Assembly: GCA_949592205.1 (NCBI GenBank)
Contig: CATIUR010000002.1
Span: forward strand, 135,234,090 to 135,298,089
From: Helichrysum umbraculigerum
Lineage: Eukaryota > Streptophyta > Magnoliopsida > Asterales > Asteraceae
DNA: 64,000 nt
Reading direction: 5' to 3'
Part shown: positions 21,902-33,435 of the stretch, in pieces
How positions within the stretch are numbered: the stretch's first letter is position 1
How the letters are laid out: each line of letters opens with the position of its first letter
Notes under the pieces: generated by a model
The model's input: only the letters and a program-made list of their open reading frames with translations
Told to the model about the DNA's origin: nothing
Database searches by the model: none
Made by a program: the position numbers and the translations under genes

Positions 21902-22993
21902 TCAAAGAATGAGCGTACCCGGGTTAAGCAAATCACAAAGTCTCGGGTTTGGGTCATCCTCCCTAGCGTTGATTACATAAGCTCTACTCCTTGTATTGTT
22001 GGTTCGGAGTTTCAGTTTTGGGCAGTCCTTCCTGAAGTGCCCGGTACCATTGCACTCATAGCAAGTTTTGGGTGCAGGAGCTTCAGTACCAGTGGGGTTG
22101 GTTCGGCAATCTTGGGCCAGGTGCCCGAATTTCTTGCACTTAGTGCAGGGACAGGAGCCGTTATGATGACGACTACATTTGGAGCAGTAAGGCTTGCTCC
22201 CCTTGTAAGCCTTTGAGTCATTGGCATTGACAGTTGAAGGCTTTTTGTCAGAGGTAGAGTTGGATGAGTGAGGACTCACTTCCCATTTACGTTTGTTATT
22301 CGCAGGTGGGGTCGAAGTCGAGCCACGGCGAACAGAATTTGCCGTTAACTCATGAGCCATACGAATGGCGCTTTGAATGGTTCCCGGCTTGGACGAAGTT
22401 ACTAAGTCTTGAATTCGCTCAGGAAGTCCATCAACGTACTTTTCGATCCTTTTATACTCAGGATCAACCATGGATGGGCACAGAAGTGCCAGCTGGTGAA
22501 AGCGGTTGGTGTATCCGGTTATGTCATCACCCTGCATCTTGTGATTCCAGAATTCCATTTCTAGCTGTTTCAGCTCATCTCTTGGGCAGTACTCGCCCCT
22601 CAGCATAAGTTTCAGTTCATCCCACTGTATTTTGTAAGCCTCAGCAACGCTCACCGTCTGTGCATATGTGTTCCACCAAGTAAGGGCGATGTCAGAAAAG
22701 GTACTGGTGGCGAACTTAACTTTATCCTCTTCCTTACAGTTGCAGATGAGGAACACTGACTCGATTTTCTCGGTCCAACGAATCAGACCAATCGCTCCTT
22801 CAGTTCCTGCAAAGTTCAGCGGTTTGCAGTTATGGAAGTCTTTGTAGGTGCAGGTTTTGGGTTGTGGTCCATTGTTGGCAGTATCTTCGCTACCAGGAGC
22901 TGATGTTCGGGTAGCTAGGGCTTGAGCCACACTACGGGCAATAATACCCGCAACTTCGGCTTCAGTAAGCATGATTTGTCGTCGAGGAGGCAT
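21902..22993 (-). CDS. gag: Gag of element C, 363 aa
   Basis: The product is a Ty3/gypsy capsid-nucleocapsid protein that packages element RNA. I chose the start at MPPRRQIML (22993) because D Gag starts MPPKHRN; the frame is open 25 codons further upstream. The capsid region has FAGTEGAIGLIRW, ALTWWN, CPRDELKQLE and DITGYTNRFHQL, as in Tekay-type Gag. The C-terminus has CX2CX4HX4C knuckles CTKCKKFGHLAQDC and CYECNGTGHFRKDC after a CSKCSRHH block. The frame is intact and ends without protease. It resembles D Gag over its whole length. Confidence 0.9.
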   Translation of the reverse strand: MPPRRQIMLTEAEVAGIIARSVAQALATRTSAPGSEDTANNGPQPKTCTYKDFHNCKPLNFAGTEGAIGLIRWTEKIESVFLICNCKEEDKVKFATSTFSDIALTWWNTYAQTVSVAEAYKIQWDELKLMLRGEYCPRDELKQLEMEFWNHKMQGDDITGYTNRFHQLALLCPSMVDPEYKRIEKYVDGLPERIQDLVTSSKPGTIQSAIRMAHELTANSVRRGSTSTPPANNKRKWEVSPHSSNSTSDKKPSTVNANDSKAYKGSKPYCSKCSRHHNGSCPCTKCKKFGHLAQDCRTNPTGTEAPAPKTCYECNGTGHFRKDCPKLKLRTNNTRSRAYVINAREDDPNPRLCDLLNPGTLIL

Positions 22994-23831
22994 GTTCCTT
23001 GAAACAATAATAAAGAACATGTGAGGATTTGAATAAGAATTATGACGGTGGTGATTTAGTAAGTTCAAAGAAATTTCGTCAAGGATTGTAATTTGTTTAA
23101 AGTTTATACAATTTCGAAATTTTGAAAATTTTATAAAACATTTTGTAAGGAATTTTGTAACATGTTTGATAAAAATACATTTGTTATAAAACTTTGATAG
23201 TAAAAGTCGATTGTATAATTTGAAATCTGACGGAGACTTGAGTTGAAAATGATTTTTAGTATTATATGTCTATCGGTGCGGTGGGGTACGTTGTAGAATG
23301 TTATAAACGTCGAATTAGGTAAGAATAGCAAATGGAAACAAGGTCTCGATCTTTTTATCGAAGAACGTTCAAGTAACTATGGTTGTCAGTTATAACGGTG
23401 TAGAAGTCTTCGGACGTAAGCCGGTAGTCGTGAATTCGTAAAAAGTCGAATAAGGACGAAACGACGAGAATCGAGTTGTCGTTTGTTTGATAAAATTTGA
23501 AAGTGAATTTCGTAGTAGTCGAGAGAGAGTATTGTATCGGGGAAAGAGGCCTATGTATATATATATATAACACATAACCGCCTAGTGTGTGTCTAGCACA
23601 ATCAAGTAAAAAACCCGGTTCTCTCGAGGTCAGAGTCAGCTAATGCATTCCGGTTCAACATAACCCCTTTCAGAACTCACATCATCTTCATTTAATTGTA
23701 CATAGTTGATCATGCTATGTTAAATTAAACTCGTATGCTGTAATTCCTGAACCAGTTATACCTAATGAGGAATACTGCCTAACGGTCATAGTCTAGGCCC
23801 ACTAAATGCAACCTAGTTCACTATAACCTTA
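22994..23831 (-). other. Element C leader between primer site and gag
   Basis: This is the untranslated leader, about 840 nt and AT-rich, with a short TA run near 23562-23570. I see no gene. It is where packaging signals would be expected. Confidence 0.6.
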
Positions 23832-23844
23832 GGCTCTGATACCA
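23832..23844 (-). promoter_or_regulatory. Primer-binding site of C (tRNA-iMet)
   Basis: The minus strand reads TGGTATCAGAGCC three bases inside the LTR edge, matching the 3' end of initiator Met tRNA. It fixes the 5' end at the right. Confidence 0.9.
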
Positions 23845-23847
23845 ATC

Positions 23848-26800
23848 TGTAACACCCCCAAATTTAACAGTTTGCGGAAGCGATGTTTTGGGTGTTACTA
23901 ATCAATAATCACAAGCACAAAGGATACGGTGAACGACTCTAAATGAGACGTTCGAAAAGTTATAACATTAATACATAAGTAGTTTCAAAATACAAGCTCG
24001 AGTTCAGTAAATTCCTAGAGATTCTAATACATAACAACTAGTACAAAAGTAATGTATAAAAATCTCCAAGCTTGTAAATGCATACGACTCGAGCTAAGTA
24101 AGCTTATCCTGCTGGGCATCCCTACTGATGCTGAGTACCTGAGAAGCATTACTAAAACGGTCAACCAAAAGGTTGGTGAATCTCACAGGTTTGTAAATAA
24201 GTAAACAGTTTGAACACACAAGTAGTATTTGTAAAGCACAGCCAGCCAGTATGTAACGATCACAAGTCTTGCACATCGTTCACATAAGTTTTAATAAGTG
24301 GGTGGTCGCAAGTCATGCAAACCGTTTGATACAATCGCCATGAGCCCCCATAGTTGATGCTTAACGTACAGTAAATATCGGTACCCCCTCATGAATGTAA
24401 TCCAAAACATTCATACGGAACGAGTAAGAAACGCCCGTTTCTACAGAAACGGTTCGTGGTAGTGCTTGCTACCCCGGGCGGGGATTGTCAGTCCCATATG
24501 GATCCATATACTAAAACTCGCGCTTATCACATAACTAACAACTATGGTTCAGGAGGATTTCATTGGATTAGTCGTAAACCCATGCAATTGGCGTATCGTT
24601 AATCTCGTACAGTAAGTAAATCATGGCAGCAAGTAAGTTTTGTGTGTTCATGTAAAACAGTAATGCATCTCACCCCTGAGTATAAAACAGTAAAGTAGGG
24701 GCTGTAAGACTCACCTGAGTCGAGTAGACGATGCAGTAAAGCAAGCAAGTAGTATCCGAACTAGTAACCCTTAGCGTCCTAATACGCATAAGGTTTAGTA
24801 AGTAAATGGAATACTTGTAAAGTATCCATGCTAGTTGTTCCCAAACTAGTTAATGTCCGTTAGTTTGTTTGTACGTTTGTACTCGTTTGTAAATCGTAGT
24901 TTGTATAAAAGTTGTACTGTCCGTTTGTTATCGGTGTATAATAATAATTCCATCCATTATTATTATGTATTCATAGTAGTGGTACAGTTGTAAAGTATAC
25001 TCGTATGATCGTTTGTTTGTATTACAACCTGTATCGTTTGTGTACGTTCCAATGGGCTTAGACCCCAAGGGTACGAGTGAAACCTCGTAAGTATTCGTAT
25101 GTATGTTCGTATCAGTTAACGTGTAATCCAGCACGTAACTAGTGAGTGAACTTGTAAGTTGTATCGGATGCAATCCCGTGTAATGTACAAGTGTATGTTC
25201 GTTGGAGTGTAATCTCCTAAGTATTTCCAAGTGTAATCCCATACGCGTGTGTGAGTGAAATCTCACGTTTAGTTTAGTATAGTCTTGTACGTATTCGGGT
25301 ATCGTTGTATACTTTCAAAATTATATTGTTTTCATGTATAAGTCGTATCGTATTCGTTTTAGTAATTGAAAAGTGGTTCCAACACTTAGAAAATATTTAG
25401 TTTTCTGTTCTGGGCATTATGCGACACTATAATGCGACACTAGGGTAGTGTCGCAGACAATATGCGACACAAGGGAAGTGTCGTATGACTTGGTTCTGGT
25501 TTGGAGTTTATGCGACACAAGGGCTGTGTCGCAGACATGGGTACGACACTGTATACGACATAGTCGTAGTGTCGCAATCAAGCGAAAATATGCGACACAA
25601 GAGAAGTGTCGTGGAAACAAGGTGCGACATAAGAGCTGTGTCGCAGTCAAGCGACGGGTACGACACAACCATGCGACACTATGGTAGTGTCGCATAAAGA
25701 TGTGTCCAGATGCGACACAAAGGGGCTGTTTTGGTGTTTGCTCGGTTTTGAGGTCAAACGTTCGAGTCTTGACCCGAGGCTTTTACCTAAGTCATATTAT
25801 GGCTAATAATCACTTTATCAACTGAGTTTTCGGTTCTAGAGGTCCTCGAGGTGTCGGTTTTTAGTTAATCTTTTCCAAAGTTTTGACACAAAATATATAT
25901 GTTTGTAAATTGATTTTTATAGCAAAACGAGGGCGTTTCTGGGCTAAACCTTCTTCACGAAAGTTGTAGCCGACGAAAAGACGAAGATTTTATGTTTAGA
26001 AAGTTTTCGCTAGTTTCAAACGTATGATTTTATAAAAATTCTAGAAGTGGACTGATCTCAGTTTAGTGGTTTCCTGTTTCAGATTCTTGGCTCGGTTCCA
26101 ACCCTCGATTTAACCCATTTGTAGTCCATTTCAAGCCTAACGAAAAATCACACATATTCTCATATATCTAAAGTTCATTTCTGCATTTTATGGTATTTTC
26201 TTATGTCCGTTTACTATTTTAAACAAAAATAAAAGTGAAGTGTGGTCAGATTTGGTTCCAAACAGAACTAAGTCCAAAGTTCTAGTATTAGCCGGAGATG
26301 GGTGTATTTCTGGGCAAAACGCCCTTCATGAAAGTCGTAGGCGACGAAGAGACGAAGATTTCTTATTTAGAAAGTTTTCGTTGATTTTGAACACACGATT
26401 TTATAAAAATTCCGGAAGTGGACTGTTTTCAGTGGTGGTTCTCGGTTTAAGTTTTCGAGTTCCAAAAACGAGTTTTAGATTATGATTTGGACATTAACTA
26501 GCTAGATTATCAACTAGAGTAGTAAATAAAAGTATTTAAAAGAGTTTTAGGGTGTTGTTTACTTACAAGAGTCGGATTAAAATTCCGAAAAGATAGAAAC
26601 GTAAAGGCTCGCGTGGTGATCGTTTTTGCTCCAAACCGTGTCACGATCCGAGGTGATTTAGTGGTGTTATTTGGTGGATGATGGTGGCGGTTTTGGGAGG
26701 TTTTTAGAGAGAGAGAGAACCGAGTAGAGAGAGGGAGGAGAGGAGATGGGAGGTGGAGTGAAATGGAAATGGAAGTGAGGTGGTAAGGTGGTGGTGTAAG

Positions 26801-27390
26801 AGTCAAGGGTATGGGGTGCCATATCCCCCCCCCTTGACTGATTTTCTGCTGGGCCCCACCCCATGTGGGTGGGTTAAATTGTTCTCCCAAGTTTGCGTAT
26901 ATACCCGTGTTCGTTTCCCCGGTCGTTTAAACGTTAAAATGATTTTTATACGCGATTAAATATACGTTTTAAAATACGAAATATTATTCGATATTTAAGT
27001 TGAAGTATTTATCAAAATACTAGCTTTTTAAGTTATAAAACCTAACTTTGTTTTGTTTTGTCGGTTGGTCGAGTTTTCGGAGAGTTCGGTGACGTTTTAA
27101 TTAAAACGTACGTTTTCCGTTATATTATAAACATAATATAAAGTAATAGTCAAAGTAATTAAATAATTTCACATTATTTAATATTTGTTTTATCAGTGTA
27201 CGCAAGTTTGTACAGTTGTTGTTTTATACGATATTTGTACTAATCGTATACGCGTATATATATACATATATTCCATCCATATACATATATATAAGCAAGT
27301 AATGTATATAATCCTATTTCATATTATATACAAGTAATAAACACGTAATTAGAAAAATTTTAAATTTACCCTAAATTTGGGGTTGTTACT
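23848..27390 (-). repeat. Element C 5' LTR
   Basis: This is a near-identical partner of 17283-20826. The hairpin array is at 25421-25725 and the TATA-like site at 26897-26904. The last base is T where the partner has A. It is followed by the AATAA duplicate. Confidence 0.93.
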
Positions 27391-27395
27391 AATAA

Positions 27396-27451
27396 CGACG
27401 TCGATACATTCATCGTCAGACTCGCTCTCATCTTCAGAATCTGCGTCACGC
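27396..27451 (-). pseudogene. ORFX of element A, short middle piece
   Basis: These 56 bp of A lie between the insertion points of C and D. On the minus strand they encode an acidic stretch (RDADSEDESESDDECIDVV) that joins in frame to 41161-41513 and runs on into VIDERFIPQTP before a stop. Confidence 0.6.
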
Positions 27452-30400
27452 TGTCACACCCCCAAATCGGTAATCGCGATTATTAATAGTTTAGCGGAAG
27501 CTTTTAGTTAATTAGCGGAAGCATTTTAATAATAGTTGAGCATTGAGGGCGGACAGATTCGATAGTGCATTCATTGTATCAGAGTATATGATCATACAGA
27601 ACATACATATATATTTAAGATGCCATAAGTTTAAAGTTATTACAAAAGATACGACTTTGTAACGTCGTAGATAAGTAGGGTTGTCAAAGACAACTTAAGT
27701 ATTTGAAAATACATATTTATAAAGGAGGGATTTCATAAGTATAACCAATGGAATTGATAATACAAAGGAAATCCATGTGTCCCAAAAGTGGCATCATAAA
27801 TAGTCAGGTTGCCTACGTCCTTTATGCATGCAGGAGTACCTGAGTCCTAATTCCCTGAAAAACATAGTAAACTGTCAACATTGAATGTTGAGTGAATTCA
27901 CAGGTTTAGTGTGATTATAGTAAATCAAGTTTTTGTATAAATCATTCATGTACACAAACATAATATTTATATGTAAGTAGGAAACACAAGTATTCTAATT
28001 AAAGAAAACATTTCCTAAATATGTAAGAATGTCATTCTTACAATAATAATAGCAGTGTAGGAAACACAAGTTTAATCATAAACATTTCCTAGCAAGTAGT
28101 TGCAGGATATACAGGTTTATCAAATAAGTAAACATATCCATTTCAATAGTTAAGGAAAATCAGGTTTAGCAATCAAGCAAACATTTTCCAACAGATAGTT
28201 AACAGGAATACAAGTTTAACAATAAGGTAAACATTCCAATAATAGTTGTTGCAGGAAATACAGGTTTATCAATCAAGTAAACATTTCCTATAAATAGTTG
28301 TTTTGTGGGAAACCAAGTTTAACCATTTAAGGTAAACGTTTCCTAGTAATAGTCTCTCAAGGAACACCTGTCCTATTAGTCATCACAGGGAATACCCTTC
28401 CCAAATCAAATTGTTGTTTAGTTGTTTAGTTGTAAATGTGGGAAATATAGACTATAATCCCTCCAAGGTGAGCTAAACCTTTAGAGTTAAAGTAACGACA
28501 CTAGTACTATAACCAAACCACGACTAGTTGTTTTGTTGTTGCCTCAGTAACATCTTAAGTATACACTCCTCGTTACGACTATCGTCGATGTGGTTGGAAT
28601 GACCAACGAGTAATATCCTGGGAGGGTTGTCAAATCGATAGTACTATCTGTATACTCAGTGGCTAGAGTCACCTAGCTAATGGTTATAGGTTGCAAGCAC
28701 TGGGACTTATGTGCACTACAACTACCTCGCGTAAACCTAGGATCGTACCAAGATCTGCTGTCTTATTCCCAAATGTTGTGAAAACGTTTCATATAATTAA
28801 TTCCAGTTAATTCAATATGAAAACATTTTATAGAAATAGTTCAAGTTCAACAATATAATATGAACACCTTTCATATTAACAATCCAAGTTTAATAGCATG
28901 AATATGATCATGTTAATCAGTTCACGTAATAGCATGCAACACAATACAATAAAGCATATAGCATGTTATCACATTGTACTATGTTTTCCACCCCTGGTTT
29001 TAAAAGCATTTAAAACAATAAAAGTTAGGGGCTGTGAACTCACAGTTTGCAAGTCTTCAGCAAAAGTAGCTAGCAAATAATCCAAATGCGTCCTCAAATA
29101 CCTAGACGCAAATAATAATACTTGTATAAGTATATGGATTATTTGTTAAGTTGTAATGTTTATAATATTTCAGTTGTTGGTAACGTTTGCGTTCAAATAA
29201 TCGTTAAGTTCAAGTATGTATATTTATATACATATTAGTTGAATATATATATTCTAATATATATATTAGTTGTTGTCATTGTTACTATCCATATATATAC
29301 ATATTTTAAAATGTCGTGTATGTATATATATATATATATATGTTGACATGTACATAGTCGTTGTTTGTCGTTGATTATGTTTTAAAAACATAATTAGATT
29401 AGTTATCAAAATAACTTTGTTATATTGTTTACATATATCGTTTGTTAATTGTCGCGAATAAAACTTAGTTGTCGTTTATATTATCAAATCATAGCTTGGT
29501 TAGTTATACAAAACATAACTTGTTTTCGTTTGTCGTATATAGTTTGTACTAGATAATTAAATCGTTCCATTTTATACGTTTCGTTATATATATATTGTCC
29601 GTTCGTTTGTATATATATATATTTTGTAATTGTTCCAAAGTTTTGTCGTGTCCGATTGTCTGTATTAATTAATGTCTCATAGTTGTGTCCAATTTAACAC
29701 TAAGTCTTGTACAAATATAGTTGTCGTTTACTATGTTGGTTATAACTTGTTCTTGTAAATACCAAATTACTTTACTGAACTTTCAGATTTGTGAAAAGGG
29801 ACGCGATCGCGTGGATGTGTCTAGGAAATCACGCGATCGGTTGATTCAGGTGACGCGATCGTGTGAACTGAAAATGACGCGATCGGGTGAAGAAGTCACG
29901 CGATCGGGGCAACAAGGATTTTCACGCGATCGGTTGAAGTGTGGAAAAAGTGACGTGATCGGTTCAAAATGTCTTATCACGCGATCGCGTGATATACGTT
30001 TCGAAAAACACTAAATTTTACTCGAGAAATGACGCGATCGCGTCATTTGACATGGGTACTGTTCATCTTCGTGTTCATCAGCTCTGTACGAAACAAAATT
30101 CCATTTTCATGTATTTTATCACCATTTTAACGTGTTCTAAGTTACATACAACCATTATAACAACATAATAACGCATTATAACAAGTTTTTAACAACAATC
30201 ATCAACCAAATCATAAATTTAAGAAAATTATATAAATGAAATAAAATGGAGAAATTATCCTCACAATGGTTTAGATGGAGATGATGACGATTCTGTGATG
30301 TTGTTGATGACGAAAATGATGAAGATGATTATGTGATCATTTTTGTGAAGTGTTTGATGTTTGTGTTTTGAGATGATGATGAGAGTGACGATGATGAAGA

Positions 30401-31364
30401 TGAAATGGTGTTGCTGCTGCTTGTTGTTTCCTCTCCTTCTCAGTACGCACACACACACACTGATGAACTGAATTATTGGTGTTGTGAAGGTTGGTGACTG
30501 AGTTTGTGAGGGAGAGTGTATATATCAGATTTTAAAATAAAAAGGGAGGTAAGGTGTGCGTACCAATCTGTCGAACAGATATTTTGAGGTGTGCTATATT
30601 GGTAGTTTTTAGCCCGTTAATTTCGTGTACGGGTATAATTTGTGGTACTTTATGTATAATAAAATTTTGCGTTATGTTTCTCTATATCTCAGATTTAGAA
30701 CTGTGAAATCGAAATATGAAATTCTTTGTTACAAGTATAGTTAAAATTAATTACAGTAAAAGGACTGTATAGTCAAAAACGCGTGCCAGATTTCAGTTAA
30801 ATTTGGAAATCATATTTTGAGGTAATGTTCTATACATTAAAACAGTAACTTACGAAATAATACTTTTATTATTTGGAACCTCTAGGCGCATTTTAAAATT
30901 GTTTCTGTTCGTATAACGTGTAACAAAAATCGTCTAAATCTTTCGTTTTCTTTTCGTTGTAGTACTTTTATGTAATAATTTTAAACTAAAAATTATTCAA
31001 AAGTATTTTTCGAAGTTCATTTTGGAACTTTATTATTCGCGGTTTAATACGTTTAATATAAAACGTATAATGTATTATATTATTTCAATAATATAATTAT
31101 ATAATAGTTGTAATTAATAATTTTCGAATTATTAATTATTTTGTATCACCAATATTATCGTGTTCAATTCATAGCATTTGATATATTTATTTCGTACGTA
31201 ATTATATATATACACATATAACTACTATCAAATACATCACATAACACATAGTAAGTTACACAGAACTTATACACAAAATAGTTTGAATTCACTTAATCAG
31301 GGAATTACTCTAGGTAATGCATGAAATTAGGCTAAGTAAATACCCTAATTGGAGGATTGTCACA
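27452..31364 (-). repeat. Element D 3' LTR
   Basis: The LTR runs from TGTCACACCCCC to GGATTGTCACA. It holds an ACGCGATCG array at 29801-30043, TA-rich microsatellites near 29220-29341 and 29585-29625, a minus-strand TATA-like GATATATAC at 30518-30526 and an AC run near 30446-30460. Confidence 0.93.
29801..30043 (-). repeat. ACGCGATCG(CGT) array in D LTR
   Basis: Nine copies of ACGCGATCG or a one-base variant, three extended to the palindrome ACGCGATCGCGT, occur at about 20-30 bp spacing, with one longer gap. The second copy of the array is at 39592-39834. It lies downstream of the TATA-like site in element sense, so it should be transcribed. Confidence 0.85.
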
Positions 31365-31400
31365 TTCTCCCCCTGTTAGCGAAATCTCGTCCCGAGATTT
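31365..31400 (-). promoter_or_regulatory. Polypurine tract and hairpin of D
   Basis: The minus strand reads AAATCTCG-GGA-CGAGATTT (31382-31400), then CGCTAACAGGGGGAGAA against the LTR start. The hairpin overlaps the pol stop codon. Compared with C, the fifth base pair is exchanged on both sides (T:A for C:G), so pairing is kept. Confidence 0.8.
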
Positions 31401-33435
31401 AATTTGTATTATTCGTGTCATTCGCTAGTTCAAATAGGTGAGGGTACTTCTTTCTTATCTCATCCTCACGTTCCCAAGTAAACTCTGGGCCATGCTTCGA
31501 ATTCCATCGAACTTTGACGAGTTTGATTCTTTTGTTTCGGAGTTTCTGTGTTTTCGTATCAGCTATTTCGATTGGTTCCTCCACAAAGTTAAGCTTTGAG
31601 TTTATGAAGACTTCGTCAGGAGGTATGATTAATGTTTCGTCGGAAAGACACTTCTTCAAATTACACACATGAAAAGTGTCGTGAATACTACTAAGCTCTT
31701 GTGGTAGTTTGAGTTTATAAGCAACAGGACCAATCCTCGCAAGGATCTCAAAAGGTCCAACATATCGTGGGTTCAGTTTTCCTCGTTTGCCAAATCGGGC
31801 TATCCCTTTCCAAGGCGATACTTTGAGTAGAACCTTGTCTCCTACTTGAAACTCAAGAGGTTTGCGGCGGTTATCGGCGTAACTCTTTTGTCTATCCCTT
31901 GCCGCTTTCAATCGGTTAAGCACTTGAGATATCTTGTCTGTGGTCTCTTGGACAAGTTCAGGTCCGGATAGTTGTCTGTCATCCAACTCTGCCCAACAGA
32001 GTGGAGATCTGCACTTGCGTCCATACAACGCTTCAAACGGTGCCATCTGTATACTGGTGTGATAACTATTGTTGTAGGAGAACTCAGCTAATGGGAGATG
32101 AGTATCCCAACTTCCTCCAAAGTCAATCACACATGCTCGCAACAAATCTTCGAGCGTTTGAATCGTTCGTTCACTCTGGCCATCTGTTTGCGGATGATAG
32201 GCCGTACTCATATCGAGTCGAGTACCTAGGGCCTGTTGTAGTGTTTGCCAGAAGCGAGATGTGAATCTGCTATCTCTATCAGATATAATCGATAGTGGCA
32301 CACCGTGCCGAGAAACGACTTCTTTGATATAGATCTTTGCCAGTTTCTCAAGTTTGTCAGTCTCTTTGAAAGCAATGAAGTGGGCTGATTTCGTCAGTCT
32401 ATCGACAATCACCCATATTGAATCAACACCAGTTGATGTCTTTGGTAGCTTTGTGATGAAATCCATTGTTATGTGTTCCCACTTCCATCGTGGCATCACT
32501 GGTTGTTGCAAAAGTCCTGAAGGTTTTTGATACTCAACCTTGACCTTTGAACAAGTTAGACATTTGCTGACATAAGTAGCGATGTCTCTCTTCATATTAG
32601 GCCACCAATAGAAACCTTTCACATCTTGGTACATCTTGTCTGCACCAGGATGAATCGAGTAGTTGGACTTGTGAGCTTCGTCCAATATCAGCTTACGAAG
32701 TTCATCGTCGCACGGTACCCAAATTCGATTCATGAAGTATAAAACTCCATTCTCTTTTGTTTCAAGCTGTTTCTCCATTCCTTTCAGGGATTCGTCTTTC
32801 ATGCGTTCAGCGGTGAAAGCTAATTGTTGCGCGTCGCGAATTTGAGAAATGAGATTCGAGTGAATTGTTAACACTAAGGCTCGAACTCTGCGAGGCTGAA
32901 CGTTCTCTTTACGACTTAAGGCATCTGCTACTACATTAGCCTTGCCCGGATGGTATTTAATCTCACAGTCGTAATCATTCAATAATTCGACCCAACGTCT
33001 CTGTCTCATGTTGAGTTCTTTCTGGTCGAATATGTGTTGTAGACTCTTGTGGTCAGTGAAAATTGTACACTTTGTGCCATATAAGTAGTGTCTCCAAATT
33101 TTCAATGCAAAAACGACTGCTCCTAACTCTAAGTCATGAGTTGTATAGTTCTTCTCGTGAATCTTCAATTGACGAGATGCATAAGCAATAACTTTGTCGT
33201 TTTGCATGAGAACACATCCTAATCCTTGATGTGAGGCGTCACAATAAACAATGAAGTTCTCTGTTCCCTCAGGTAAGGATAGGATCGGTGCGGTGCTCAA
33301 CTTTTGTTTCAACAGTTGGAAGGCGTTTTCTTGTTTCTCTCCCCATTCGAATTTCTTATCCTTCTGCGTTAAGGTGGTGAGTGACTGGGCTATCTTTGAA
33401 AAGTTCTCTATAAATCGTCGATAATAGCCAGCCAA
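31399..33435 (-). pseudogene. pol: D polyprotein, RNase H-integrase-chromodomain-like half
   Basis: The frame opens at GYYRRFIENFSK and is continuous for 678 codons. RNase H is seen from YCDASHQGLG with the later TDHKSL and DALSR. Integrase has the zinc region HPGADKMY...CLTCSK, then the catalytic residues in MDFITKLP, ISDRDSRF and the glutamate in SERTIQTLED, so DD35E looks intact. The C-terminus has the GPFEILARIG block and a chromodomain-like tail with VKVRW, FTWE and RKKYPHLF, as in Tekay/Del. It is separated from the reverse transcriptase half by a frameshift. The product copies and integrates element DNA; the tail is thought to steer integration to heterochromatin. Confidence 0.9.

Larger units (their letters stand above)
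17283..27390 (-). mobile_element. Element C: non-autonomous Tekay-like LTR retrotransposon
   Basis: LTRs of 3.54 kb (17283-20826 and 23848-27390) flank a 3.0-kb interior, with AATAA duplicated on both sides (17278-17282, 27391-27395). The iMet primer site lies inside the right LTR and the polypurine tract inside the left, so it is on the minus strand. The interior encodes Gag and a second protein (ORF2), and has no room for protease, reverse transcriptase or integrase. By eye the LTRs differ at about seven or eight positions, so insertion was recent. It sits in the ORFX region of element A. Its Gag is related to that of element D, a possible source of enzymes. Confidence 0.92.
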
